A stretch of DNA of 64,000 nucleotides from Episyrphus balteatus. Lineage: Eukaryota; Arthropoda; Insecta; Diptera; Syrphidae. Shown here piece after piece: positions 23,622 to 35,784 of this stretch. The DNA lies in assembly GCF_945859705.1 (NCBI RefSeq), contig NC_079135.1, positions 109,022,288 to 109,086,287 on the forward strand. Reading direction: 5' to 3'. Each line of letters opens with the position of its first letter. Position 1 is the stretch's first letter. The notes under the pieces are model-generated. The model was not told where the DNA came from. It saw only the letters and a program-made list of their open reading frames with translations, and ran no database searches. The position numbers were made by a program, and so were the translations under genes.

Positions 23622-24356
23622 TTATAAACAGAAAATGTTGAAACTCAGCAACTTCTTTTTAAATCTCCTCCCAAAAAATAAAAACAGGGCTTCTTCATCA
23701 TTCTGATTCTTTGAGCTTGTTACAATTTAAACTTTTTTCTTTCTTGTTAAATTACAAGCAACATCGCGGTGTCACACATATCAACTTTCGAATTTTTCAC
23801 ATATAAAACAAAAAGGAGTAAGAAAAAAAATGTACAAATATGAAGCAACAAAAAAAAACAAACTCGCTAACAAAACTAAACTTTACATTCTGTTCTGTAC
23901 ACCTGCACAAAATTCATACAAAGCAGGGACACATCCTTCACATGCACCATGAAAACACATCTCCATAGCTGATTAAAAGAAGAAAACTACATTATGTAAA
24001 TTTAGAACATCAGGCACGCTGTGCTTACCAGTTAGCTGGCACATACTCAAAAAGTACAAGTGAGCAAGTATCTTATAATATAGAAGGATATGGTATGTAT
24101 GTAGATAAAAATACAAAAAAAAAAATAGAAATTCACTGCAAGATACACGCGAAGCTTCAAACTCCATAAATAACCCAAAAAAGTTGGCATCCATCGTCGT
24201 CGACTACTCAAAAATGCAATCCATGTCTTTACAACAAGCTCCCCAGATAGATAAGATGCTCTGCAACTTGCAGCTGCAGCAGCACAGTAGGTTGGTAGGT
24301 ATAGTATCTAGAAGTAGCAGTAGCACAGAAAAAGATGCAAAACGCGTTTCGTTTTT
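23622..24356. other. Intergenic, nothing recognised
   Basis: AT-rich. The short frames here carry no motif; a (CAG)-rich patch at about 24,265-24,285 is not part of an exon I can support. Confidence 0.3.
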
Positions 24357-24957
24357 TACTTGCTCTATATAGGGCAAGTATTGGTTTCGTGTCGAAAAAA
24401 AAAATTGAGGTTTTAATCAAAACCAACATTACGATGATGGAGAATTCCAAAAAAGTGGGTCTCGCAATTCCGTCCGTGCGTCTGTACGTCTGTGCGTCTG
24501 TGCGGTTGTGCGTCCATCTGTACACATTTCCACAGCCTAAACGGGTGGATGGATTTTCTTCAAATTTGGTATAGATGATTTTTATGGAATTCTGAAAGTT
24601 GGTTTTTTTTTTGTTTTTTTATATCTCGTTTAGAACGTATACCTCCCATACAAAAAAATACGATATTGCGAATTTCTCTAAAACGGCTCTAACGATTTTG
24701 ATTAAACTTTGTATACGTAATATTTAAAGCAGTGGCAATAAAACTGCATTTTTATTTTTTCTCAAAAAAGTCAAATAACAAAAAAAAAATTTTTCATTCA
24801 ACATAATTTTGCCCTAAATGTCGGCTCTTCCCCAATATCAATTTTTTTTTTAAATTTAGATCCAGCTTTTAAAATCTACAAGTAGACTAACATAAAAGTG
24901 CTTTGAGCTGCAAGAGCAAGTACGTGCGACCCCAGTCGTGCATTTTATTTAATGTTC
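24357..24957 (+). mobile_element. GTCY-family element, diverged copy
   Basis: Starts TACTTGCTCTATATAGGGCA, then CATTACGATGATGGAGAATT, GTCCGTGCGTCTGTACG instead of GTCT repeats, CACAGCCTAAACGGGTGG, ACGGCTCTAACGATTTTG, and ends AAGTACGTGCGACCCCAGTC followed by GTGCATTTTATTT. Both family ends are present, so this is a short complete copy. Confidence 0.65.
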
Positions 24958-25224
24958 CTTTCTAAGCGCCAGAGAAGATAACGAATCAAAAAGGTTGAAA
25001 TGATGCGGAAATTGTAAATATAGCGCCAAGGACCTTTTTCTTCTTTCTTTATATAAATATATATCTCAGCATTATAATGTTGGTTGTGGATTTTGTATGA
25101 AAATCTAATGCGCCACACATGTTGGTAATCAAAGAAAAGAGCTTTCCATAAAGATGGTATAGGACTAAAGGTAATAAATGCATGTGTTTTCATCATCCTC
25201 CTTCCTAACACAATATACATATTA

Positions 25225-25385
25225 ATTATCTAGGAGGACTGTGCCGTCGTCGTCGTCGCCTTTACCGCGCGCCGCAACGTAATTGAGGGGGAGTGAATTT
25301 AATTCTTTCTGTCATCCATGAAAACTGTGCGAGTCAGTCGCTGTTCTAAGAGTTGAATTTCCAAATAAGAAATATTTGTGTGTTT
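25225..25385. other. GC-rich patch of unknown role
   Basis: GTCGTCGTCGTCGCC followed by CCGCGCGCCGCAACG stands out from AT-rich flanks. It could be a promoter or 5' UTR of an unseen transcript, but no downstream exon could be supported. Confidence 0.25.
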
Positions 25386-25759
25386 TTTTTTTTTTTTTTT
25401 GGAAATCCTCTGGGAAATTTGCATTTAAATGGAGTCCTCAATTGCTTGCCAAGATGTCAAAAAAAAAATGTGAAACTTACACTTAAATGTTGAAATAAGC
25501 TTTTTAAACTTAAGTTTTCTAATTGATCTTTTAATTTATACAAATATTTCAATATTTCCTCCAACATTTTTTATCTATTATGTACCTTTTTACCTCATAG
25601 AAAATTCTTATTCATGAATCACGTATAAAAAAGGTGGTTTATCTATTTAAACGGTATAAACGTACCATTTTAGTTCATAACTTTTCCCTCTAGAGGGCTG
25701 ATATCAGAAGACCTTACATAATTGTATAACCAGCGGACGAACAACACACTTCCAACGAC

Positions 25760-26853
25760 TAGAGATGAGCTAAGTCGTGATTTTTCAATCACAGGTATAC
25801 CTGTGACTGTGATTTTGAAATCACGGTGATTGTAACCTGTGATTTTTAACTGTGATTTCCATTTTTTTTTTTTTTTATGAAAATCCAAAAAAAAAATTAC
25901 ACGTAGCATTTTTAAAGTTTGTATTTTCTAATATACACGTTCTTTTTCACGTATAGGAAGTACTAATGAAGCTCAAATACGAGTGTATTTGAAACAATGA
26001 AGCTGATTTTACGAGGAAAACTCCTGGTTTAAGCAAACAGATCCGCAATTTACCAAAGCCATCCGTGATTATACTGGGGAAAACATTATTTTGTCTAAGC
26101 GACTCTTGATTTTACGGGAGAAGTTCTATTTCTTAATTTAATTTAAATGAACGTGCGTGAATTCCGGTAAAAACAATTCACGTTTACACAAGAACTGTTT
26201 AAACGTTGTTTTGTGAAAAATCACAGGTTTAAAAAATATGGAAAGCAAATGCGTGAATTCAGGTCAAAACCAGTTCTCTTTTAATAAAGAACTGTTAAAA
26301 AGTTGTTTTGGGAAAAATCACAGGTTAAAAAAATTCCAAAGCAATTCACGTTTAAAAAAGAACTGTTGCAAAAGCTGTTTTGAAAAATCACAGGTTATAA
26401 TTCGAATTTCCAATGCACTTGTGTAACGTGAATTATTTAACGCGGAATTCACGAAAACGCATTGAAAATGACTTTTGACCTGTGATTTTGGAAAAAATAA
26501 CTTTTTACAACAGTTCTAGTATAAAAGGGAATTGTTTTGAACCCGCAAATCAACTCAAATTTACTTTTGACAAAAAATTTTGCCTCACTTCTAGTGTAAA
26601 GTGTAAACTTCAAACATAGAGATTTTTTTTATGATTGATCTATGTGAGAGAAATCACGCCATATCTTAAACAAACTTGTCGATAATGACATTTAGGGTAA
26701 ATGCTCTATTTGTGCGAAGTGCGAACTTTAAAGTGAATATCCAATTCACGGTTAAGGTAATCACAGGTTATTTGAAGACTGTTCACAGATAGTGATTGTG
26801 ATTTGTCAATCACAGGTTAAAAATCACAGGTCGTGATTTTTTGCTCATCTCTA
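25760..26853. mobile_element. hAT-like MITE with 8-bp target duplication
   Basis: Inverted ends TAGAGATGAGC...GCTCATCTCTA, flanked on both sides by CCAACGAC (25752-25759 and 26854-26861). An 8-base duplication and a (C/T)AGAGATGxGC terminus fit the hAT superfamily. The interior repeats AATCACAGGT and GTGATTTT in both directions, and the words GTGAATT and AATTCACG, many times; no transposase remains. Confidence 0.85.
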
Positions 26854-27394
26854 CCAACGACACCTCATTTGTCAAATTATGATTAAAAACGGCAAACACT
26901 TATTTTGTGGTACAAAATACGCGGCCCACAAAAACCGAAGGGGCATAAATTATATACCGAACGATAGGAAATTTTATCTAGATGTGCAGAATGTATACTT
27001 TGTTTATTTTTTTTTTACCGAAATAGATAAAAACAATAAATTAAAATTGAGGAAAAAACAAAAACAAATGTGCTGAACCACGCCCTCTCCCTTCTGGAAG
27101 TGGAAACTTCTAAAAGCAAACACGAGAACCTTCGAAGACATTCTCGAATTTCGAATAAAATTAAGTGTTGCATATTCTTAGTAGTAAATAAAGTGATTTA
27201 TATAGTGTGCTTATTTGAGCATAAATAAAAGTTACAATTGGCACTCGAATTTTGAGTGCGGGGTCGGCTAGTTATGATTAATAGCTTAAAAGTTATCAGG
27301 GAACATAGCAATATATGTATGTATAACCTATATTCCCTGAAAACTTCTTAACCACTTATGATAATTTGACGCATGAGGCATCGTTGGAAGTATT
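26854..27394. repeat. Foldback arms interrupted by the 386-bp insertion
   Basis: CCAACGACACCTCATTTGTC and the following AAATTATGATTAATAGC...CAGGGAACATA (26854-26876 joined to 27272-27313) pair with an inverted arm at about 27,333-27,394. A third, direct copy lies at 28,540-28,600. The arms predate the insertion. Confidence 0.6.
26886..27271. mobile_element. 386-bp insertion with 9-bp direct flanks
   Basis: Flanked by TTATGATTA on both sides (26877-26885 and 27272-27280). Its right end is a 6-bp hairpin GCACTC-gaatttt-GAGTGC followed by GGGGTCGGCTAG, which looks like a Helitron 3' end, yet Helitrons do not duplicate their target. It holds AATAAA-like signals near 27,190-27,225. Class unresolved: SINE/5'-truncated LINE or DNA element. 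Confidence 0.55.
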
Positions 27395-27464
27395 TTGTTT
27401 GTTCGCTGGCTATAAATTAAATGAAGACATAAAATATTTAAATCTGAAAACTTGCAGAGGATTT

Positions 27465-28474
27465 CCCAAGTAACAATTTTACTTGCATAAGGTCCATTTT
27501 CTTCGATTCGGCAAGCTATAGTTTGTATACGTTTAATTAAAGGCTTACTTACGCAAATCATTCATTTTGCAAAGAAAGGAGTTCTCCTTAAGGCTATTTG
27601 GAAGTGTTTAGAAGAAGCCTTGTAAAAATAAGTTAAAGAAGACCTTTATAAGACCTGTTTGAACCGTTCTAAAGAAGCCTTCTATTTTCAAGTGACAGAA
27701 GGCTTTAATAAGACCTGTTCCAAGAGGTTCTTGTAAGTATGCAATGTTTTCATCTCTCAAGTATGCAATGTTTTTCACCAATAAGTATGCAAAGCTTTTA
27801 TCCTGCAGATATGCAATGTTTGTAACGCTTTAGAAAAAAAAAAACATTGCATTTTTATGTGAGGTTTCAATTAGCTCCCTTTTTTCCACTCATCTTTAAT
27901 ATTCGAGTATGGTCTACTGGTAAGGTGCTGGCTTGGTATGCAGAGGTACGTGGGATCGATTCCTGGCCGGGCCATGTGTTGAAAATAAAAAAATCTGTTC
28001 TTTTTCAATTAAAATAATATTCTCATCATTTCAGAACAACAGAAAAAGCAGTGGAATTTCCAAAAAAGGAAAAGAAAAAAAATAGGAAAAAATTAAAATA
28101 AATAAAATAATATATAGAAAATATAAAACAGAAAAAATCAAAAGAAAATTAAAAAAATGAAATAAAATTCAATTAATTCTTTTTTTTTATGCATTTTCTA
28201 CAACACCTACAACAACTTCTATAAGGCCTTGTTATAACATCCTACGCAAGTAATCCGGTTTGTGCATTAGATAAACCCTATGCAGGAAGACCTCCGTAAG
28301 GCCATTTTAAACTGTTTGTCACAAGCTATTAGCTTGTGGATTACCTGTGAAGGAAAGTCCTATGCAATTTCGGTAAAATGCGCCAAAATGATTTGCATAG
28401 GACCTGTCCTTCTTGTTATGAAAGCCAAAAAATAGCTTGCATTGAACCTTATGAAAGCTAAATTGTTACTTGGG
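27465..28474. mobile_element. Inverted-repeat element with CCCAAGTAACAATTT ends
   Basis: Perfect 15-bp inverted ends (27465-27479 and 28460-28474), with further weaker pairing including CATAAGGT. No target duplication is evident. It contains four loose copies of AAGTATGCAATGTTTT at about 27,734-27,832, a tRNA-like segment at 27909-27975, and CACAAGCTATTAGCTTGTG, a small palindrome near 28,320. Confidence 0.55.
27909..27975 (+). repeat. tRNA-like SINE head or tRNA relic
   Basis: A box TGGTCTACTGGTAAGG (fits TRGYNNANNNG) and B box GGATCGATTCC (27953-27963), 44 bases apart. The acceptor stem is not complete. Followed by A-rich sequence, as expected for a SINE. Confidence 0.55.
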
Positions 28475-29133
28475 TTACCTTTATGCCTATGATCGCCAGA
28501 ATATAAGATAGTCTATAACTAACGCACTTGCAAGACGCTTCCAACGATATCTCATTTGTCAAATTATGATTAGTAGCTTAGAAGTTATAAGGGAACACAT
28601 GACATGCATCATATTAAAATTTCATCAAATCTAACTGAAAAAACTTCTTCCCTTCCACGGGTTCGTGGTCTTCTATACTACAATTCTTATTTTTTAAGTG
28701 ATAGAAGTACCTACACAGAAGACAGAAATAACAAATTAACAATTTCAAAGTTAGCATATTTTTGAAGGAAAACGCTTTTAAAAATTGTAGAACGCATAAA
28801 TCATGTAACGCAAATGTTTTAAGCCAGAACTATAATTGTCGGATCGTCGGATGAAAACGGAGGGGAACAGCGCTCGCAACCGCACTCGACGGATGAAAAC
28901 TTGTGGAAAATACAAAGGAAACAACAACAATTGACAGTAGCTTCAGACTCCATCCGCCAATTATGGTTCTGGCTTTACTGTGCTGTGCTGTGCTGTGCTG
29001 TGCTGTAACTTCGTTATTTATCAAAATATTGACTTGTAAGAAATTCTTGAGACCTCAAGTTATGAGAAAAATAATAAACAAAATAACTTTATTGGCATGA
29101 TTTTCAAAACCGATAACTTTAGAAGTTTAACTT
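28475..29133. other. Intergenic with short repeats
   Basis: Includes the third copy of the CCAACGA...TGTCAAATTATGATTA sequence (28,540-28,600) and a (TGTGC)n run at about 28,976-29,006. No gene recognised. Confidence 0.35.
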
Positions 29134-29149
29134 GTGCCAAAATCAAACT

Positions 29150-30795
29150 TCTTCTTCTTCTTCCTTTTTTCTCGGCGCTGTTATGATCTCGATGTCGAGG
29201 GGATCATAACCTTCCCACGTTACTGCTTCACACTAGTGATCCGCCTGTGGGGTTCGCCGGGTTGACCTCAGAAATCGGCGGCAAGCCTCCCGGTTTTGTA
29301 TTGTTCCGTTTCTGAGGCCAACTGAATGCTGGTGTTTTTGCATTTGCTTGTACCAGGAGTTTTTAGGCCTACCTTTCTTTTTATTTCGTGTTGGAACGTT
29401 ATATGATATTGCTTTTTTGACGGGGTTCTCAGGATCTCTCCTTTGAACATGGCAATACCAACTGAGTCGGTCGTGTTCAATTTTTTGGGAGATGGTATTT
29501 TTAACATGAAGGCTTCCTCGGATCTTCGTACTTCTAATTCTATCAAGCTTTGTTACTCCTGCTGTCATGCGAAGCATCTTCATCTCAGCTGCCGTTAACT
29601 TACTCTCATACTTTTTGTACATTGTCCAACATTGTGAACCGTATGTGAGTGCTGGACGCACAACTGCGGTGTAGAGCCTTCCTTTCAGCTTAGGGGGCAT
29701 TTTTCGATCACAGAAGATAGCAGAATTTTCCCGCCACTTCATCCACCCTACGCTTACGCGATGATTGATATCGTCATCACAAGTACCTTCGTTATTTATC
29801 ATAGACCCCAGATATTTAAACTTTTCACACTTGGGAAGCACTACACCATTCAAATAAATGTCAGGAATAGGCCTGTGTGGATCAGAAAATGGGCAGCATA
29901 GGTATTCTGTCTTTTTCGCGCTTATGCGGTACCCACTACCTTCTAGAACATCCACCCATACATCAAGTGCTCGTTGCAGGGATATCGGGTCTTCACTTAT
30001 GATGGCTCCATCGTCAGCAAAGAATAACTGATGCACTTTTGGGTCCGTCACTTTGCCTTGAAGCAGGTAATCAAGAACGGTAATAAAGAGCAGAGGACTC
30101 AAGACGCTTCCCTGGTGTACACCTACTGTGATTTCGAATTCTTCGGTGACTCCAGCTGCACATCTTACTTTAGTAACTGCTCCATCATACATGTCCATAA
30201 TTATCCGCACATAGGTTTCCGGAACTCCTCGTTGTCTGAGGGCCACCCATATCAGATCTCGTGGTTGTCGATCGAATGCTTTTTCAAAATCAACCAATAC
30301 CACATGCAAATCCTCCAAGGAATCTCGATGTTTTTCCATAATGATTCTGATACTCTGGATTGCATCTGTGGTTGATTTACCCGCAACAAACCCGCACTGG
30401 TCATCAGATAGCCTTATTATTTTTCGCAGTCGGCTACCCAAGACTCGCTCAACGATCTTCATGGTGTGTGACATCAGCTTAATCGAACGGTAATTATCAC
30501 AGCTTCGAGTATCACCCTTCCCTTTGTATATTGGAAGAAGATAACTTTCCCTCCATTGATTAGGCATTCGATCACCTCGTATAAGCTTGGAAACAAGAAC
30601 CATGAGCCATCTAGACCCGATGTCTCCCATCTTTTTCCAAAACTCTGAGGGTATTTCGTCTGGCCCAACAGCTTTTCCCTTTTTGGAGTATTTTACAGCC
30701 TCACTAACTTCTTCGACTGTGACATCGGATACTTCGCTTAAGTTAGGTGAAGCTATTGGAAAGTGTAGCCTTGGAAATTGTTCATTTAGAAGTTC
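29150..30795 (-). mobile_element. 5'-truncated RTE-clade LINE
   Basis: A 1,646-bp insertion flanked by a perfect 16-bp target duplication, GTGCCAAAATCAAACT (29134-29149 and 30796-30811). The 3' end, on the left, is a short (GAA)n tail, as in RTE elements. The endonuclease half is missing by 5' truncation. Confidence 0.9.
29233..30795 (-). pseudogene. RTE reverse transcriptase frame, 5'-truncated but open
   Basis: Open for 520 codons from the truncation point to a TGA/TAA-type stop at 29233-29235, with no internal stop. Reverse transcriptase motifs in order: PIYKGKGD and NYRSI near the start, LVDFEKAFDR, GVHQGSVLSPLLF, FFADDGAI (the catalytic pair), AKKTEYL, and KFKYLGSMI; then the RTE-type C-terminal domain with GSQCWTMYK and LSWYCHVQRRD. 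HQGS before LSP and FADD instead of YADD are usual in RTE/BovB. The endonuclease domain and start are absent, so this copy cannot be autonomous. The clean frame suggests a recent insertion. Confidence 0.9.
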
Positions 30796-30811
30796 GTGCC
30801 AAAATCAAACT

Positions 30812-32868
30812 AGGAACGTTAATATGTAAATAAATATCAATACATTCCAAGTTTCAACTTATGTAACTGGTAACTCTTACGTTAAATGTTTTAATTGCAA
30901 TCAATGTAGGATGCCCTTCCTCTCAACTGCTCCCAATATTCGACGACTTTGCTCACCTTTTGTGTTTCCATATGAAACCACCACGACATCACGACACTGC
31001 AAAATGATTCATTAGGAAAAAGGTTTATTAGCAGCACACTCCGTTTCCATCGAAGTCCTTCAATTCTCGTCGATATAGTCTGCGTATACCAACTACCTAC
31101 CAACATAAACCAAGTCTGATGAAGCCGGAAACAACCTTTTCTCTTGTGTTCACTATTTTGTGTCCTTTGTGACCTTACTTATTCCCTATAGCTGGCGAAA
31201 ACAGCAGCATTGACGGCGCGACAGTGAACATTTCCAATATCCTATTTGGCATTCGAATTCTCAACGAATGTCGAATTCAACATCATCACCTTTATACTCA
31301 GCTTATACTATAGGCGTAGATAGAGATAGGTAGTGCTGTTGAGTCCTGTGTGTCGTTCGCTGCCACAAGGCATGGATGGGTATTGGGTAGGGATATTTAC
31401 CAATTCGAACTCCAAGGACCAAAAGCATATTTCCGAACGCACGAATGATTGTGTGTCATTTTCAATGGTGACACACAGAAAATGTGTGCCAAAAATCTCT
31501 ACACGAACACACGGGGAGTCGGAGGAGATTCAGTCGTTTATCTTTCTGCTTTTTTTTCAACAGAAAGATACCATCGGTTCCGATAAATCTTTAGTGTTTT
31601 CATCTCTCTGTGTGTTACCTTCTGACACACAAAGAAGAGCTTTAGTTTTGTATGTGAAAACAGGATCAAGGTCATTGAGTAGAAGGACATTTTATCCTTC
31701 AGTCTTAATTTTTTTTTGCTTCTTATTTACATTTACGAAAAATTCAATCTACCATCTGGGTCTCTTTGGGTGTATAGGTGGATCAACATTATACGTGCGT
31801 AAATAACGTTCATCAAGGTATCGCACAACTCTGAAAAAAATGTATCAGGATATTTTTCATTAAGGATAATTTATAAGAATGGAAAGGAAAGAATGCAGCA
31901 TCAGCAGATGAGTTGTGATAGATCATCAGAAAGGAATGTGGTAGATAAGGCTAGGGTGATGGGTTACCTATTCATATGATATAGCTACAACCAGCTCTCA
32001 TAGAAAAAATAAAACTAGAATCCATTAAAAAATTAATAAGAAAAGTTTAAATTTTTATATGTATACCAACATAAGCGACATGATTTAAAGGTATTTTTTA
32101 ACACTTATTCCAAAAAAACTCACAAACAAGTCAACCTGACCATCCCTGAAAAGTAATGCACCTTATTCATGTTGATCTGACACAAATATCTGCAGAGTAG
32201 TTTTTCAATTTTTTTCAAATCTGCACCTTATATTCAAACCAAGAAAATTAGGACTTGCGGACATGAGATTTTCTTAGATTTTTGAGGGTAGTTAACGAAT
32301 ATCCAAACAAAGATTAAAATGAAAAAATTAGCCTATTAGCACTTATTCCTAAGATGAACAAGAATCTTTTTTAGTGCATATCCTAAAATTTGCCCCTCCA
32401 TCAAAAAATACCATTATTTCGTAGGTATATATATTTTTTGTAATGGATTGTTTTGATTTTTAATAATGATGGATTCTAAAATCTTCATTCAAAATTTGGT
32501 TCATCTACCATAACTTTTAAGGGTTTTTCGGGAGTAAGTTTGCAACTGTTATAATAATATGAGTTGACAGATGAAAAACAGGTATAACTTTTTCCAGAGA
32601 CGTCAGATTGTCTTGATTTTAGATTTTTTGGAATCAGCATTAAAAAATACCTTGAAATCATGTATCATATGTGTATATAATACCATAGCCTATTTTTGCT
32701 AATTTTGAAAATCTCCATTTCGCGATTTGACCTTGAAATCGCGACAAGCGGACATGAGATTTTTCTAGACTTTTGAGATATGTTATAGAATGGCAAAAGG
32801 AAGATATTGAGCAAACAAAATTTCTACTAACATTCATTCCGAGATTTACCCCTTTTTTCTCCTTATTT
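30812..32868. other. Intergenic, nothing firmly recognised
   Basis: The 157-codon frame at 31,333-31,806 has no motif and ordinary AT-rich composition. The block GCGGACATGAGATTTT occurs twice (about 32,256 and 32,749) with similar surroundings, pointing to an old duplication of about 0.5 kb. Confidence 0.35.
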
Positions 32869-32897
32869 TTTTATTTATTTATTTATTTATTTATTTG
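32869..32897 (+). repeat. (TTTA)n microsatellite
   Basis: About seven perfect TTTA units. A long T-run follows at about 33,056-33,079. Confidence 0.8.
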
Positions 32898-33349
32898 TTA
32901 TGCATGCATTTTAAGATACAATATCTTATAAGCTAATACAAGCATTTATTTGTTAATTATTCATAGTAAATATACAATTGGAAATATAATACGGTGAAAA
33001 AGCTTCAAAGTTAATTTATTTGAAATTCAAATTTTTAAGATACCTACAAAAATATTTTTTTTTTTTTTTTTTTTTTTTTCATTAATCAGAAATTAATATA
33101 GTTCATAATGATTAATTATATTCATTTATTCTTTAATTATAAGAAAATTATAAGAAAAAAATTACTGACTGTATTATAAGTTTTTTGGACGTTATACAGG
33201 ATCGAATCTCTGCTACAAAATTAAATCTATCGATAAACTGTAGGGAAACGAAAATAATGAACATATGACTAGTATCAGTAGTAACATGTTTTCACATACG
33301 AAACAACAGTATTTGGCTTAACAAAAGATGTTTTTCTATTTTTCATATA

Positions 33350-33442
33350 CATCCCGACAAACAATTTTTGTTCTATAAAGCCTTACAGATGCTATTGTTG
33401 CCTTTGTAAAGCATTATAGAAGCAAAATTGTTAGTAGGGATG
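33350..33442. mobile_element. 93-bp hairpin MITE, copy A
   Basis: Starts TA|CATCCCGACAAACAA and ends TTGTTAGTAGGGATG|TA. It shares ends, central CTATAAAGC and exact length with the copy at 39624. TA flanks fit a Tc1/mariner-type MITE. Confidence 0.7.
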
Positions 33443-34006
33443 TACCTTCAGTTGGTTTAAGTCGGAATCGTTTTTTGTCAGAATTGCGTCCTTTTAACTT
33501 GTTGCTATAGGGAAAGATTAACATTCTGTCTGTACCTATCTTAAACTAGAACCTAAACTACTGAATAGATTTTCAAAAATCTTTGCAGTTGAGTTTTGCA
33601 AGATTTCCTTAGAATCGCAATTGAAATTTTTTTTCAGGATGTAAATTGACAATACCTGCATTTTAAACAAAAAAAAAAGAGTGTGTGTACACATGTACAC
33701 ACGACTGAAGTTATACTTCTCATTCAGTATATGTAAATGAATTTCATTTGATATTTTTGATTTCTATTATTAAATTAATTAATCCACACTTCGTTTTTTT
33801 ACATTTTTATCAAGTGAACAATAAATTAATTCTTTCATCCTCCTTGCGTGAATGTAGTTTTCAATTTATTCTGTGAAATTTACTCATGTTGTGCGGTTCA
33901 GAACGTACGGTATATGGTTAACGAAAGTAAATGAATTGCGCATAAAATGTGCGATATGTTAATTTTATGAGAATTGTGTGTGCTTCAGCACTAGTAGTAG
34001 CAATAT
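33443..34006. other. Intergenic, nothing recognised
   Basis: AT-rich; a small palindrome-like GTACACATGTACAC at about 33,687-33,700 only. Confidence 0.3.
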
Positions 34007-34014
34007 GGAACTTG

Positions 34015-35435
34015 CAGGGTTGCTACAAAGCTCAAAAGTGAGCTGAGCTCAGCTCACAGCTCAGCTCAAATTTTGAGCTAGCTCACTTTTGAGCTATGTA
34101 CCATAGCTCAGCTCATTTGAGCTGAGCTGAAAGTGAGCTGAGCTGATGGTTGAGCTGAGCTGTTGGGTGAGCTGAGCTGAGCTGTGATGGGTGAGAGGAT
34201 ACATTGATTTTTATTTGGAAAGTATAATGAAATATGAAGATATTTTAAACTTTTATAAAACACCATAGCTTAAGATGTTTGGTTCTAGTTAGTAATGGAA
34301 TTATTTTAACACATGGATATTTTTATAAATAAAACAGATAATTTTTTGTGATCTTTTCTCTTGGTTTTTTTAATAGTAAATATATTTCTATTTTTTTAGT
34401 AAAATATTTCTTTTTTTATCATAAAAAAAAATTCCGGCACAATGCGGTTTTTCGATTTTTTTCAAAATTCCGAGAAAATCGCGTTTGAAAGTTGGGGCAA
34501 AGTTTGTTTTCGAAAAATCCCCGAATCTTTGAACGCTCGTGGAAGCTAAACCGCTTGAGAGCAATTTTCGGGAGTGATGCCAAATGATAGCTTGTGTCAT
34601 GGGCCTACGCTTTGCACATTGTCAGATTTTTCAAAAATCGCCTTCCATGTTAAACCGCCACATCATGCCTATTTTTTCAGAATCGTGCCAATTTTTTTTT
34701 TACTTTTAAGTTCTCCCGGTTTGAGAATGCGTGGACCTACAGGAATGGGAGTTGTACCCAAATGTAGGTTAGAGTCCCCGCTAACTTTCGGCATCAAAAA
34801 TTTTATTTTCATTTTCTTCAAAATTTCGAGATATAAGCGTTGGAAGTTGGAGGCGCGAAAAAACTTCTGGGAGCTGAACGCTTTGATCTAGAGACAGGGA
34901 AGTGGTGCCATATGAAAGCTTATATTCTCAGCACCCGATAGTGGTATAATCCGGTTTTTCGATTTTCTTCAAAATTCCGAGAAAGTCGCGTTTGAAAGTT
35001 GGGGTAAAATTTTTTTTCGAAAAATCCCCGAATCTTTGAACGCTCCTGGAAGCTAAACCGCTTGAGAGCAATTTTTGGGAGTGATGCCAAATGATAGCTT
35101 GTGTCATGGGCCTACGTTTTGCACATTGTCAGATTTTAAAAAAATCGCTTTCCATGTTAAACCGCCACATCATGCCTTTTTTTCAGAATCGTACCTATTT
35201 TTTTTTTACTCTTAAGTTCTCCCGGTTTGAGAACGCGGACCTACAGGGATGAGAGTTGTACCCAAATGTAGGTTAGAGTCCCCGCTACCTTTTGGTATCA
35301 AAAAATTTTTTTTTCATTTTCTTCAAAATTCCGAGATATAGGCGTTGAAAGTTGGAGGCGCTCACTTTCAGCTCAGCTCAAATGAGCTTAGCTCAAAAGT
35401 GAGCTTGCTCAAAATTTGAGCTTTTTGCAACCCTG
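34015..35435. mobile_element. hAT-like element with GAGCT-rich ends
   Basis: Ends CAGGGTTGC and GCAACCCTG, flanked by GGAACTTG (34007-34014) and GCAACTTG (35436-35443), an 8-base duplication with one mismatch. The terminal parts (about 34,033-34,185 and 35,360-35,422) are packed with GAGCT/AGCTC words. The middle is two direct copies of a roughly 400-base sequence (about 34,440-34,843 and 34,950-35,358), each with AAACCGCTTGAGAGCAATTT and ATGTAGGTTAGAGTCCCCGC. No transposase. Confidence 0.75.
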
Positions 35436-35530
35436 GCAACTTGCCACATGGAAATTACCACATGCAACTTGCCACATGTAACTTGCCACATGCAACTTGC
35501 CACATGAAACATGTAACTTGCAACGTGTTG
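35436..35530 (+). repeat. Tandem repeat CAACTTGCCACATG
   Basis: About six imperfect copies of a 14-16-base unit. The hAT-like element landed at its left edge, and its target duplication is one of the units. Confidence 0.7.
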
Positions 35531-35784
35531 TGTGTTTTATGTTTGCCGTACTGCGGCGTACTGCATTTTTAAATACTAAAGTACTGCCTACTCTAAAGGT
35601 GAAACGACAGCCCTGCTACCCAGGGTGATCGCGTCATAATCCCTTTGACATTCTTGTCAAAAAGTAAATTTTCATACCCACCCTCCCATAAGAAGTATAA
35701 CTTCAATAAAAAAAAAAATACTTTCCTCAAAATAGGTGATTTTATTTACAAACAACATCGATCGTACTTTTGAAGTAAAAAAAT

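Noticed and set aside
24335..24574. Frames overlapping the GTCY element near 24.4 kb
   Set aside because: They cover the element's repeat run and have no counterpart in other copies.
31333..31806. 157-codon open frame
   Set aside because: No domain, no splice or initiation support, low-complexity AT-rich composition; probably chance.
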